Shown: positions 26,178 to 35,900 of the stretch, piece by piece | How positions within the stretch are numbered: position 1 is the first letter of the stretch | Layout: the number at the start of each line of letters is the position of its first letter | Origin: Actinophytocola xanthii | GTDB lineage: Bacteria; Actinomycetota; Actinomycetes; Mycobacteriales; Pseudonocardiaceae | Length of the DNA stretch: 64,000 bases | Assembly (NCBI RefSeq): GCF_001921205.1 | Contig: NZ_MSIE01000015.1 | Coordinates: 1 to 64,000, forward strand | Direction: 5' to 3' | The notes under the pieces: model-generated | Told to the model about the DNA's origin: nothing | Database searches by the model: none | Seen by the model: the letters and a program-made list of their open reading frames with translations, nothing else | Translations under genes and position numbers: made by a program

Positions 26178-27239
26178 TCAGTCGACGGTGAACGAGCCGG
26201 AGCCGCGCAGCTTCACGACCACATCGGTCCCGAGCAGCTGCGTCGGCGTGTGGTAGCCGCCGTCGGTGACGGCCGTGTCGAGGAGAGCCGCCACCGCGGC
26301 CAGTGCGCCGTCGACGGTGATGCTGTAGATGTTCGCGGTGGTGATGCGCGCGGTCCTGCGTTCGCCGGTGGCCGTGGTGGCCTCGCCCCACACGCGTACC
26401 GGGGTGGCCTCGCGCGCGTCGGCTCCCGGCCCGCGCACCGTCCTGGCGACCAGCCACTTGAGCCCCCGCTGGACAGCGGGCCTGGACAGCAGCGGACGGA
26501 GAATCCCACCGAGTCGGACGGCCAGCAGCTGTGCCGGCTGGATCCGCACGTACACCTCGATGTTCGGAATCGCGGTGGTGTGGAAGGCGCTGGACACGTC
26601 CGCGCCGGGGAAGGTCATGGCGAGCCGCTCCCCGGCGCCGAAGTCGATGCGTCGGGTGCGCCAGGCCTGGGGCACGGGGACGACCCGCCCGTCGACCCGC
26701 ACGCGACCGCCGCTGGACAGACCCTCGACAATCGTCGTGGACGTGCCGGGTGACAGGCGGAACGGAACGTCGAAGCCGAGGCGCAGGTGCGTGGCGTCGG
26801 GAAGGGCCGCGTGCAGGCGCGCCGCGACGCAGTCGGTGGGGATGACGTCGAAACCGACTCCTGGGCACAGGACGACGTTCGTGTTCCGCGCTTCGGCGTG
26901 CCGGCTCCGTGCCAGTTCGAACACGTCGATCTCACCGGTGATGTCGAGGTAGTGCGTGCGTGTCCGCAGGCAGGCCTCGATCATCGGCGCGGCGGTGGCG
27001 GAGAACGGTCCGGCGCAGTGCAGTACGAAGTCGACACCGGCGAGTTGACGAGCGATCTCGTCCGGGTCGGTGAGGGGAAAGGCGCGGTGTCGCAGCCCGA
27101 GTTCGCCGGCGAGGAGCGCGATCTTCTCTTCGTTGCGCCCGGCCAGGATCGGGGTCATACCGCGGTCCGCCGCGGCGCGGGCGATGAGCTCACCGGTGTA
27201 GCCGTTGGCGCCGTACAGCAGCCAGGCGGTCGTCGTCAT
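26178..27239 (-). CDS. Saccharopine dehydrogenase-like / trans-acting enoyl reductase-type protein
   Basis: This 353-residue protein has an NAD(P)-binding Rossmann motif at the N-terminus (LLYGANGYTGELIARAAA, AGRNEEKI). HCAGPFSATAAPMIEACL and HYLDITGEIDV are characteristic of the saccharopine-dehydrogenase-like group that includes mycobacterial trans-acting enoyl reductases. VVLCPGVGFDVIPTDC fits the same group. It converges on the esterase with a 32-bp gap. It could reduce an enoyl or imine intermediate; membership in the neighbouring pathway is inferred from proximity only. Confidence 0.87.
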   Translation of the reverse strand: MTTTAWLLYGANGYTGELIARAAADRGMTPILAGRNEEKIALLAGELGLRHRAFPLTDPDEIARQLAGVDFVLHCAGPFSATAAPMIEACLRTRTHYLDITGEIDVFELARSRHAEARNTNVVLCPGVGFDVIPTDCVAARLHAALPDATHLRLGFDVPFRLSPGTSTTIVEGLSSGGRVRVDGRVVPVPQAWRTRRIDFGAGERLAMTFPGADVSSAFHTTAIPNIEVYVRIQPAQLLAVRLGGILRPLLSRPAVQRGLKWLVARTVRGPGADAREATPVRVWGEATTATGERRTARITTANIYSITVDGALAAVAALLDTAVTDGGYHTPTQLLGTDVVVKLRGSGSFTVD

Positions 27240-27425
27240 GGCGGCACCTTAGGGGAGGTCAACCGGCCCGCGAGGGGCATTCGAGCCGTCTCCTAGCGAT
27301 TTCGGAGTGAGCGTCTGTCCGGTCGCTTACGATCACCCTGGAGCCCCTGGTCGCCCCCGCCGCGAGCGCCACGTGTGCCCCGCCCACGACCAGTTCTTTC
27401 CTCGTTCAACGTAAAGGTGAGTGTC

Positions 27426-28484
27426 ATGACGTATGTCCGGAGATCCTCCAGAGCTGTCGGAATCCTGTTAGGCGCGGTGCTGACCGCGGGCTCCATAGTG
27501 GCCGGAACACCGGCGTCGGCCGAACATCTGGCGGGGGAGGCCAGCGCGCTACCCACCGCGGTCGTCTCGCTCGGCGACAACGGGATCTCCGGGGAGGGTG
27601 CGGGTGGTTACGAGCCGGGTACCAACGGTGAGAACGGCAACTGGTGCCACCGTTCGGTCCACGCGATGGTGCACAAGACCACGCTTGCGGCGAAGACGGT
27701 CAACCTGGCGTGTTCCGGTGCGAAGTCGGCGCACGTGGGCTTCGGCGGGCCCGTGCACAACACGGAGGGTTCACAGGCCGAGCGCCTGACCACCGTCGCG
27801 CGCCAGTACCGGGTTACGACGGTGATCGTCCGCGTCGGGTCGAACGACGACCCGCAGTTCTCCGGCACCGTCGCGGCCTGCATCGGCGCCTACCTCTACC
27901 CGGAACGACCCGACTGCTCCTCCTTCCTGCGCACCGAATGGCCCACGCGTCTCGCCGCGATGGCGCCGAAGGTCAAGGCCGCCCTCGTCGACGTGCGGAC
28001 CGCGATGAGCAACGCCGGGTACGGCAGCTCCTCCTACAAGCTGGTGCTGACCTCCTACGCGTCGCCGATCACCGAGCGCATGGACGCGGCCTCGCAGCAG
28101 GCGGGCTGCCCGTTCCGCCTGACCGACGCGCGCTGGGCCAGGACCGAGGCGGTGCCGCAGCTCAACGCGGCGCTGCGCAGCGTCGCGTCCCAGGTGGGCG
28201 CCCGGTTCCTGGACCTCTCGAGGGCGACTGAGAACCGCGAGGCGTGCAGCCGCGGGTCGAACCCGGCCGCCGAGTGGCAGACCCGGATCACCGTCGACCC
28301 GTGGCGGATGGTGAACGGCCAGCTCACCCCGGAGGAGAAGGTCCGCGCCGGGGAGTCGTTCCACCTCAACGCCACCGCGCACGCACAGGTCGGCAGGTGC
28401 ATGACGGAGTTCGTCCAGTCGAACGCCTCGTACGCCACCTGCCTGGAGCGCTCGGACGGCAACCTGCACGCCGTCCTCTCGTAG
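27426..28484 (+). CDS. Secreted SGNH/GDSL-family protein with Asn in place of the nucleophilic Ser
   Basis: This 352-residue exported protein has a signal peptide of about 35 residues ending TPASA. Block I reads VVSLGDNGISGEGAGGY where the family has GDS: the codon is AAC (Asn). Block II NLACSGA, block III VRVGSNDD and the C-terminal His in ESFHLNATAH are kept, as are several Cys. With the Ser missing, normal esterase or lipase chemistry is not expected; it may be a binding pseudoenzyme or use another mechanism. The start ATG 27426 follows AAAGGTGAG; an upstream GTG (27420 region) is in frame. Confidence 0.85.
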   Translation: MTYVRRSSRAVGILLGAVLTAGSIVAGTPASAEHLAGEASALPTAVVSLGDNGISGEGAGGYEPGTNGENGNWCHRSVHAMVHKTTLAAKTVNLACSGAKSAHVGFGGPVHNTEGSQAERLTTVARQYRVTTVIVRVGSNDDPQFSGTVAACIGAYLYPERPDCSSFLRTEWPTRLAAMAPKVKAALVDVRTAMSNAGYGSSSYKLVLTSYASPITERMDAASQQAGCPFRLTDARWARTEAVPQLNAALRSVASQVGARFLDLSRATENREACSRGSNPAAEWQTRITVDPWRMVNGQLTPEEKVRAGESFHLNATAHAQVGRCMTEFVQSNASYATCLERSDGNLHAVLS

Positions 28485-28535
28485 CCGTCAGGCGGCCTGG
28501 TCATCGCCGAGTGGGGCACGCTCCCGTTGGCGGAC

Positions 28536-28709
28536 ATGGCTCCAGACATCCTGGTGGTCGCCGTAGCCGCAGCCATCCTGCGCCCGAAATTCAGCTTCCG
28601 CCACACCACGCAGGATTCGAAAGTGGAAGTGACCCTTGAGGCAGGTGGCGGCCACGGGCCGCGTGCAGTTCTGGAGACCGTCCTTCAGTTCCTGCGACAG
28701 GGTTCCTAG
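28536..28709 (+). CDS. Hypothetical short protein or C-terminal fragment
   Basis: This plus-strand frame of 57 codons (also open from TTG 28527) contains APDILVVAVAAAIL, then a beta-rich KVEVTLEAGG and a helical AVLETVLQFLRQ end. The composition looks coding, but no RBS is evident and no family is recognised. It lies at the left edge of a decay zone, so it may be the tail of a lost gene. Confidence 0.3.
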   Translation: MAPDILVVAVAAAILRPKFSFRHTTQDSKVEVTLEAGGGHGPRAVLETVLQFLRQGS

Positions 28710-28749
28710 AACCGACAGGCAACGCATCGCCGCCGAGGTCCAAGTCGGA

Positions 28750-29035
28750 TCAGCCGCGGTCGGGCGCCGTATGGGTACTTGTTGGTGGATGGTGGGCCGC
28801 ATCCGAACCCGCGCAAGGCGGTCGAGGGCTACCGGATGCGGCCCCTCGGGCTTGACGAGCCGGCGGCGGAGGTGGTCCGGCGGATCTTCGCCGAGTACCT
28901 GTCCGGGCGCGGTGACCGAGCGATCGCCAACGGGCTGAACCGGGACGGTATCCCCTGTCCGTCGGCGCGGCGGCCGGAGCAGAACACGCACCGGTTGGCG
29001 GATGGCTGGCAGGGGAGCACGATACCCACGACCAA
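28750..29035 (+). pseudogene. Large serine recombinase remnant (internal fragment)
   Basis: The reading frame from about 28750 carries RAPYGYLLVDGGPHPNP, then RLGLDEPAAEVVRRIFAEYL-type sequence, GRGDRAIANGLNRDGIPCPSA and RLADGWQGST. This is the central part of a large serine recombinase (the stretch that follows the catalytic domain). The catalytic N-terminus and the zinc/coiled-coil C-terminus are absent, and similarity stops abruptly near 29035. It is a remnant of an integrase or resolvase, probably from a lost integrative element. Confidence 0.75.
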
Positions 29036-29039
29036 CTCG

Positions 29040-29868
29040 GCTTGTCCGCGGAGACGGTCCAGGCCGCCACGTTCCGGTTGCGCGCCAGCCCACTGCACGA
29101 CCTGGTCCATCGCCACCGACCGCGTTGCACGCCGACGCCGACCGGCTGGCGCTGGACCTTGCGGTAGGAGGCGTTGACGATCGCCCACGGCACGGTGTTG
29201 TCCTTCTCGCCGGAGACCAGCAGCAGCGGGCCACGTTCCGGGTTGTCGGTGTTGACCCTGACCTCGGTCCACGGGTTGAGGTTGGCCGCGGCGGCTTGGA
29301 ACAGCGGCTCGCCGGGCGCGGGGACGGCGAACTCCTCGTACAGCCGCCTCGCCTCGTCCTCGCTGACGCCGTTGGCGAAGGAATAGCGGAACTGCTCGTA
29401 GGTCAGCGGAACGGCGCGGTGGTAGTTGGCCGGGTTGCCCAGCACGGGCCGCGCCGCCCGCAGGGAGGAGATCGGCAGCGGCAGCACGCCGCGGAAGGGC
29501 GCAGGGTCGATGGCCACCGACGCGGCCGACAACCCGCGTCCGGCAATGATCTGCGTGATCAGGCCGCCGAAGGAGTGGCCGACCACCGCGGGCTTGCGGT
29601 GCAGGCGGCCGATGAGATCGCAGAAGTGGTCGGCGACCTGGCCGACGCTCTTGCCGGCGAAGACCTCCGGGTGGGCGTTCGCCTCGGCCACGGTCTCCGG
29701 GTCATCGGGCCAGCCCGGCGCCACCGGCGCGTACCCTGCCGCCTCGAAGACCGCGGCCCAGCGGTCCCAGCTGCTGGGCAGCAGCCACAGGCCGTGGATG
29801 AACACCACGGGCGGTCTGCCACTGGCGTTGACCTCGTCGATGCGAGCGCGGTCGTGCGCTTCGGACAT
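29040..29868 (-). pseudogene. Alpha/beta hydrolase truncated at its 3' end
   Basis: From ATG 29868 the protein is a normal alpha/beta hydrolase: VFIHGLWLLPSSWDRW, PGWPDDPETVAEANAHP, elbow VVGHSFGGL and acid loop LLVSGEKDNTVPWAIVNASY. After about residue 230 the sequence stops resembling the family. The C-terminal strand and helix with the catalytic His (usually a NRGHSLT-type segment) are missing, and the frame continues antisense through the recombinase remnant to 28750. The gene was therefore broken at its 3' end next to the recombinase fragment and is unlikely to be active. Confidence 0.7.
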
Positions 29869-29882
29869 GGCGGCTCCCCCTT

Positions 29883-30032
29883 TCAGCGGAACTTCAGGAC
29901 GGTGGACAGGAACGCGATCGCCTGGCGGATGGCGGCTTCGGCGGCGTGGGTTTCGAGGTCGAACAGGTAGGGCGGACTGGCGGTAGCGTCGGCGAACGCC
30001 CGCGCTCCGGGTTCCAGCACTGGCTTGGTCAT
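29883..30032 (-). pseudogene. Internally deleted HSL-family alpha/beta hydrolase (49 codons)
   Basis: ATG 30032 follows AAGGAG at 9 nt. The first 26 residues (MTKPVLEPGARAFADATASP then PYLFDL) match the N-terminus of actinobacterial hormone-sensitive-lipase-type hydrolases of about 300 residues. The rest (ETHAAEAAIRQAIAFL) matches their C-terminal helix. The whole catalytic middle is missing, yet the frame is intact. It is a deletion relic that still carries good translation signals, upstream of the truncated hydrolase in the same transcript. Confidence 0.6.
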
Positions 30033-30263
30033 CTGCGTTGCTCCTTCGTGCTGTGGAACACCGCAGACGGTGTCGGCGCCGAACGGGTGACGGGTGAACC
30101 AGCAGCGCACGCTTCTGAACCCACAGCGCACCGGACGTTGCAGGACCTGCCCGTACCCGCGTCTCTTCCTTCCCGGAGGGGCAGACCGGTGCCAGGAGCC
30201 CTTGGCATCGCGGGTCCACTCGTGTTGGCTCGGAACACACTCTGGATACCGAGTGGAGGAACG

Positions 30264-30611
30264 GTGGCCATGCGCTCCGGCGAGGACGGCGACGTCGAGC
30301 CGTACGAGCCTTTCGCCGGTGATCTCGTCCTTCGGCTGGCTACCGAGGGGTGGTTGGTGATGTCGGCCGAGCAGGCGCAGGGTGCCGTCGACGACCTGGA
30401 GTGGACGTTGGCGGAGATCCGTTCCCGGTTGCGCAAGGCCGAGCTGTCCCGCAGGCTCCGCGAGATGTCCGGCGAGAACGTGTCGCCCGACGTGGACTGC
30501 CTGGTGATCCGGTCGGCCTTCGCCGGGCAGATCGCGGCTGAGCGGTGGGAGCGGGCGCTCGTCGAGTTACCCAAGTACATCCAGGCCTTCCGCATCGCGG
30601 GGAGCCTGTGA
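30264..30611 (+). CDS. Conserved-looking helical protein of unknown function
   Basis: This protein has about 115 residues from GTG 30264 (GGAGG just upstream) or ATG 30270. An acidic N-terminus (SGEDGDVEPYEPFAGD) leads into two helices, LSRRLREMSGENVSPDVD and a C-terminal RWERALVELPKYIQAFRIA. There is no TM segment, Cys pair or known motif. Its stop overlaps the next start (TGATG), so the two are coupled. I do not recognise the family. Confidence 0.6.
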   Translation: MAMRSGEDGDVEPYEPFAGDLVLRLATEGWLVMSAEQAQGAVDDLEWTLAEIRSRLRKAELSRRLREMSGENVSPDVDCLVIRSAFAGQIAAERWERALVELPKYIQAFRIAGSL

Positions 30612-30772
30612 TGGTCGACCCCCGCGTCGCGGATCTCACCCGTGAGCTCGAAGCAGCGCGGGTGGAGCGGCGTGGTTGCCTGGCGCGGGGGGACAGCGAG
30701 ACCGCCTTGCTGCTAGCCGCCTGGATCGACGCTCTGCTCGACGAGTGGAACCGACGGGCCGAAGACCGCTGA
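30611..30772 (+). CDS. Small helical protein, coupled to the preceding gene
   Basis: This 53-residue frame starts at ATG 30611, overlapping the preceding TGA. It is almost entirely predicted helix, with heptad-like DLTRELEAARVERRG and LAAWIDALLDEWNRR. The codon pattern is normal for this genome. It is probably a partner of the upstream protein; no family is recognised. Confidence 0.55.
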   Translation: MVDPRVADLTRELEAARVERRGCLARGDSETALLLAAWIDALLDEWNRRAEDR

Positions 30773-30786
30773 CCTGCCAACAGAAA

Positions 30787-30819
30787 GACCGTCCGACCCA
30801 GGATCTGGGCCGGACGGTC
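30787..30819. terminator. Bidirectional terminator between convergent genes
   Basis: GACCGTCCG (30787-30795) pairs with CGGACGGTC (30811-30819); after one A/C mismatch, CCCAG pairs with CTGGG around a GAT loop, giving a 14-bp stem in all. It lies between the small gene ending at 30772 and the convergent CIS-locus gene ending at 30831. A short U-run (TTTCTG) follows in the minus direction. Confidence 0.85.
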
Positions 30820-30830
30820 GACGTGGACGG

Positions 30831-32117
30831 TCAGTTGTCTGAGGGCAGTTCGACCAGTTCGCCGCTGACGTTGAGCACCTGAAAGCAGTTCGGTGCCTGA
30901 TCACCGCTAATCGGCGTGCCCGGCCGGGCGCAGTCGACGGTCGCGCTGACGGTGGCCCCCGCCGGGACGTCGATCGGTGTCACCCAGTGGTAATCCTGGT
31001 TGCGGAACGTTTCCAGCGCGATCGTGGTGACCGTCCGATCGCCGAAATCGATGGTCAGCACGCCTTCGTCGCCCTGGTGGTTGGCCAGCACGATGTCGGT
31101 GATCCGGAACACCGCGCCCGCCGGCACGGTGTACGCCTCGACGCCCTGCTCGCCGCTGTCCGTGCGCACCTCGATGGTGCTGGAGCTCTGCTGGGCCTGA
31201 CCGGATGATCCCGGACCGGACCCCTGATCAGGGCCCTGGCCGGAGGCACCGCCCTGTTGCTCCTGCTGCTCGCCGCCCTCGGCACCGCCTCCTTCCGGCG
31301 CGGTCGACGACGGTCCCCCGGCGCCGGCCTGCGCGATCTCCTCGGCCCGGTCGTCGGCGGCCTCACGCGCGGCGCTCTCCACCACCGGGCGCACCAGCAG
31401 CAGCCACATCAACACCAGCGCGAACAGAGCGGCGAGCAGCGCCAGCAGCCACCGGGGGAACACCGGGAGCTGGACCAGTTCACCCTCGAGCTCGTGCCGC
31501 GTGGCGTCCTGCACCGCGACCGCGGACGCGTCCAGACGCAGCGGCCACGGCACCGCCTTGCCGAACCACAGCACCGTGGCCACGCGCACCCGCAGGTCCA
31601 GCTCCACGCGGTCACCGGGCACGACCGTCACCGGGTGCTCGGCGAGCCGGTAAGAGAGCTGGTCGTCGGTCTCCGGCGCGGTCAGCGTCACCGCCACCGG
31701 TGTGTTGCCGTCGTTGTGCAGGTCCACGTGGTAGCGGGCGCCGCGCCAGGCGCGACGGCGCTGCGGCACGAGCTCGGCGCGCTGCTCGGCAAACGGCTCG
31801 ACGAGCACGGTGGTCTCCGACACCGCCACGGAGTCGGGCCGTTCCGTCGGGAGTACGCGCACGCCCAGCGGCACCTCACCGGCCCGCACCGACGGCGAAC
31901 GCGGTGGTCGCAGTACCACGTCCACCTGCTCGGAGGTGCCGGGGTAGAGCGACAGCCGTTCCGGTTCCACCTCGGTCCACGGGGCGCACTCGCCCACCAC
32001 TTCGAACCGGTACGCCTCCACGATATCGCTGTCGTTGCGCACGGTCATCGTCGTCCTGGTCTCCTGGCCGGGTGTGACGACCACGGTGGGGAGACCGAAT
32101 TCCGTCGTTGCGGTCAC
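30831..32117 (-). CDS. COG1470-type membrane protein of the CIS locus
   Basis: This protein has about 428 residues from GTG 32117; the frame extends to an ATG at 32180, and the RBS is not clear. Two Ig-like beta domains (about residues 1-230) are typical of proteins often annotated as hydrolytic proteins in actinomycete CIS loci. One TM helix follows (WLLALLAALFALVLMWLLL, about 240-260), then a Gln/Gly/Ser-rich linker and a C-terminal beta domain with a Cys pair. It probably sits in the membrane with its two halves on opposite sides. It is divergent from the LuxR gene that opens the CIS operon. Confidence 0.8.
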   Translation of the reverse strand: MTATTEFGLPTVVVTPGQETRTTMTVRNDSDIVEAYRFEVVGECAPWTEVEPERLSLYPGTSEQVDVVLRPPRSPSVRAGEVPLGVRVLPTERPDSVAVSETTVLVEPFAEQRAELVPQRRRAWRGARYHVDLHNDGNTPVAVTLTAPETDDQLSYRLAEHPVTVVPGDRVELDLRVRVATVLWFGKAVPWPLRLDASAVAVQDATRHELEGELVQLPVFPRWLLALLAALFALVLMWLLLVRPVVESAAREAADDRAEEIAQAGAGGPSSTAPEGGGAEGGEQQEQQGGASGQGPDQGSGPGSSGQAQQSSSTIEVRTDSGEQGVEAYTVPAGAVFRITDIVLANHQGDEGVLTIDFGDRTVTTIALETFRNQDYHWVTPIDVPAGATVSATVDCARPGTPISGDQAPNCFQVLNVSGELVELPSDN

Positions 32118-32271
32118 GCCGGACAACGTTGGCACCCGGATGAGAGCGCAGGCAGGGACAAAGGGGCATCGTATGGGCAATTCACGTGCACTCCGGCGCC
32201 ACGACGGATGCCCGCGCGGCGCTCGCGAAACATCATTGCCACAACAAGGTTCATCCCGACAGGAGGGCGAG

Positions 32272-32898
32272 ATGACGACGAGAGTTCCGGTGCAGGTCTA
32301 CGCCGAGGACCCGGTGTTGCGGGCCGGTGTAGTGCACCAGTTGCGGCCGCGACCCGAGGTGGAAGTGCTGTCGGCGCAGGAGGAATCGCGCGCCGCCGTG
32401 TCGCTGGTGGTGGTCGACGAGGTCGACGACGCGGCCACCCGCCTGCTGCGCAGACTACAGCGCACGTCGACGACCAGGACCGGGGTCGTCGTCAGCCGAC
32501 TCGACCGGGAGGCGTTGCAGCTCGCGGTCGAGTCGGACGTGACCGCGGTGATCCGCCGGTTGGAGGCCACTCAGGACCGGCTGGTGGACGCGGTTCTGTC
32601 GCTGGCAAGGGGTGAGGCCGTGCTGCCGGGTGACCTGGTGGCCACCCTGCTGGCCCACGTCGGGAAGCTGCAGCACAGCACCCTCGACCCCAACGGCCTC
32701 ACGCTCTCCACCCTCACCCTGCGCGAGGTGGACATGCTGCGGCTGCTCTCAGAGGGCTTCGGCACCGCCGAGATCGCCTCGAAGATGTCCTATTCGGAGC
32801 GAACGGTGAAGAACATCCTGCACGGCGTGACAACCCGGTTGAACCTGCGCAACCGGACCCACGCGGTCGGTTATGTCATGCGGCACGGCCTGATCTGA
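32272..32898 (+). CDS. Orphan LuxR/NarL-type regulator, CIS locus left flank
   Basis: This 208-residue protein starts at ATG 32272, 4 nt after AGGAGGGCG. The N-terminal half is a receiver-like domain with QVYAEDPVLRAGVV but without the normal acidic pocket. The C-terminal LuxR HTH reads LTLREVDMLRLLSEGFGTAEIASKM, then YSERTVKNILHGVTTRLNLRNR and the family-ending HAVGYVMRHGLI. No histidine kinase is nearby. It is paralogous to the proteins at 53492 and 62795. Its position at the head of the injection-system operon makes it the likely local regulator. Confidence 0.9.
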   Translation: MTTRVPVQVYAEDPVLRAGVVHQLRPRPEVEVLSAQEESRAAVSLVVVDEVDDAATRLLRRLQRTSTTRTGVVVSRLDREALQLAVESDVTAVIRRLEATQDRLVDAVLSLARGEAVLPGDLVATLLAHVGKLQHSTLDPNGLTLSTLTLREVDMLRLLSEGFGTAEIASKMSYSERTVKNILHGVTTRLNLRNRTHAVGYVMRHGLI

Positions 32899-32994
32899 CG
32901 CCACTTGCCCGAAACGGTGCCCGCGCGGGCCTCGGCGGGACGGGCGGGTGTGGTGACGATATCGGGGGACGATTCGCGAGGGGGAGGAGTGAGC

Positions 32995-35900
32995 GTGTTC
33001 AGCAGGGCGAGAACCCGGGTGGTCGCCGTGCTCGCCGGGGGCACGGTGTTGTGCGGTGTGATCCTGGTGGGGCGGGGTGCGATGTCGTCTTCCGCTGTGG
33101 CACAACCAGATCAGGACACCGTCGGCCGGATCGCCTTCGCCGGCACCGGGCACCGCAGTACCGGTGTGGTGCCCGAGCCGGTACCTGACCAGCTCCCGAC
33201 GAGCGATCAGCTGATCGCCGCCGGCCCCGCGCACTTCGACGACCAGGTGTCGACGCGGGCGAACCAGGTGGTCTTCACCAGCCTGCGGGACAGTCCTCGG
33301 CCACAGGTCTACCTGCGTGCCGAGGACTCCTCGGTACGCAGGCTCACGACCGACCGTGCCGCAGGTCATCCGCGGCTGTCGCCGGACCTGCGGTCGGTCG
33401 TGTTCGACTCCGTCGAGGACGGGCAGCACGACCTGTGGCTGGTCGGCGCCGACGGGTCCGGGCTGCGCCGGCTCACCGACACCCCCGAGGACGAGACGTG
33501 GCCGACGTTCTCCCCGGACGGCGAGCAGGTCGCGTTCGCCAGGGCCGGCCAGATCCACCGCCAGTCGGTGACCGGCGGCGACTCCGTTCAGGTGACCGAC
33601 GAAACCGCCGGCGCGGCGGGAGAACCGGACTGGAATCCGCGTGACGGCCGCCTCGCCTACACCCTGGACCAGGACGGTGACGCACCCACGCAGATCCGCG
33701 TCCTCGACGGCACCGGCGTCGGCGCCCCGCTGCTGGGCGGGGACCAGGCCGGGTGGGGCGGCCGGTGGCCGGTGTGGTTGCCCGACGGGACCGGCCTGCT
33801 GTTCCTCAGTCGGGACCAGGTGTGCGGCTGCGCGGCCGACCCGAACGTCGAGAAGGTCTATCGCGCCGACACCGCCGCGGGGCTGCCCGTGATCACGCCG
33901 CCCGACCTGCTGCTCGCCGAGGACCGTCAGGTCTCGTCCCCGGCCTGGCTGACCGGGCCGGACCGGCTGCTGGTGTCCCGCACCACCGCCCTCACCCACA
34001 ACACCGCGACCTTGCAGGACATCCGGCCCGACGGAGTGGACCCCCGCGATCTCGGGGTGCCGCTGCTGCGTGAGGACCCCGAGAGCGTCGACGACCCGAA
34101 CCTGCTGTTCCGCCCCCGGGCCGGCTACGACCCGTGGTTCCAGCGCCAGAGCTACTCCCAGGACGGCCGCCGGATCGTGGTGAGCCGGTTCGAGGACGTC
34201 GACGGTGTGCGCGCACAGCGGATCTGGCTCGTGGACGCCGACGGCGGCAACCCTCGCCGGCTGCCGGTGGCGGACCGGGCGACGACGGACTGGGAGTTCG
34301 ACCCGGCATGGTCGCCGGACGGCAGGTTCGTCGCCTTCGCCCGCCGCTCACCCGGTGGCGTGCGGCCGGACGGCGGCCCGAGCCGGATCGTGATCGTCGC
34401 GGCGGCGACCGGCGAGATCGTCGGGCGGCTGCTGCCGCCGGAGGAGCTCGCCGACCAGGAGGACACCCAACCCGCGTGGTCGCCCGACGGCGCCACCCTC
34501 TCGTTCACCCGGGGGACCGTCACCGACGGCCCCACCGGCGAGATCCGCGACAACCACGTGTGGACGGCCCGAGCCGGCATCCTCGACCAGCAACGCGACG
34601 TGTCCAGCGCGGTGTGCGGGTTCGACTGCGAGGTCACCGACGACAGCTCCGCCTTCGGCGCGGACAGCGGCGTGTTGGTGTTCAACCGGGAGAACGACGG
34701 CCTGCTGCGGGTCTCGCTGGCCGACGACGGCTGCCGCGTCCTGCTGCCCGCCACACCGACCACCTGCGCCGCCCCCGTGACGGCGGTCGGTGGCCCGTTC
34801 CAGCCGCGTGATGCTTCGTTCGCGCCGGACGACAGCCGCTTGGTGGTGTCCACCCGGCGCACGGCGGCCGCCGCGTCGCCGGAGGAGCTGGCCGTGCTGG
34901 ATCCCGCCACCGGCGAACTGGACCGGATCACCACCGGACTGCCCGGTCGCCAGAAGGAGCCGACCTGGCAGCCGTCGGCGGACCTGGCCGTCACGGCGCC
35001 ACCCAGGTCGTCGACTGTGGACGTCGGGGACTCCGCGCCGGTCACCGTCGAGGTCGTCAACCGCGGCCCCGGCAGCACGAACGGGTCGCTGACCGTCGCG
35101 GTGCCGGGCCAGGTCCGCCTCGGCTCGCTGCGCCCCGAACGCGGGAGCTGCGACGTGCTGGAGCTGCGCTGCGAGCTGGGGGTGCTGAGGACCGGGGAGA
35201 CCGTCGACATCCTCGTGAACCTCGTGGGCCTGACGCCTGGCGGTCCCCGGGTGACCTGGTCGGTGGCCGGTGACGTGCTGGACCTGCGGCCCTCGGACAA
35301 CGCGACGGAGACCGAGATCCCCGTGCGCGAGCCACCGGCCCCGCCACCACCACCTCCGCCACCGTCCCCGCCGGTACCCGCCCCACCGGCGCCCGCGCCC
35401 CTGGCCGGACCGGGACTCGCCGTCGTCGTTCAGCCGAACCCGTCCTATGTGGGTGGTCGGGCGACCGTGCGCTACACGGTGCGCAACGCGGGCGGCGCAC
35501 TCGCCGGGGGGCTGCGGCTGGACTTCGCACTCCCCAGGGGGATGCCGGTCTCCGCCGTGCCACCGGGCTGCTCGACCACCGGCTGCGTGCTGCCCGACCT
35601 GTCGCCCGGCGCGAGCCAGGTGATCGTCGTGGTGCTGGCACCGAACGTGCCCCTGCGGACCACCGTTGCCGGCACCCTGCGGACCACCGGCACCGACACC
35701 GACCGGGCCGACAACGTGGCCACCACGCCCATGGTCGTGCTCCTGCCCCGGATCGTCGCGGTGCCGGCGATCGGCGAGCCCGGCTTCGTCCCCTCGGTCC
35801 GGGGCGTGGACTTCCCGCCCGGCACGCCCGTCCGGCTGACCTGGGACCCGGGCATCACCGCGGGCGCGGCGCCGACGATCCCCCGAGCCGACGGCACGTT

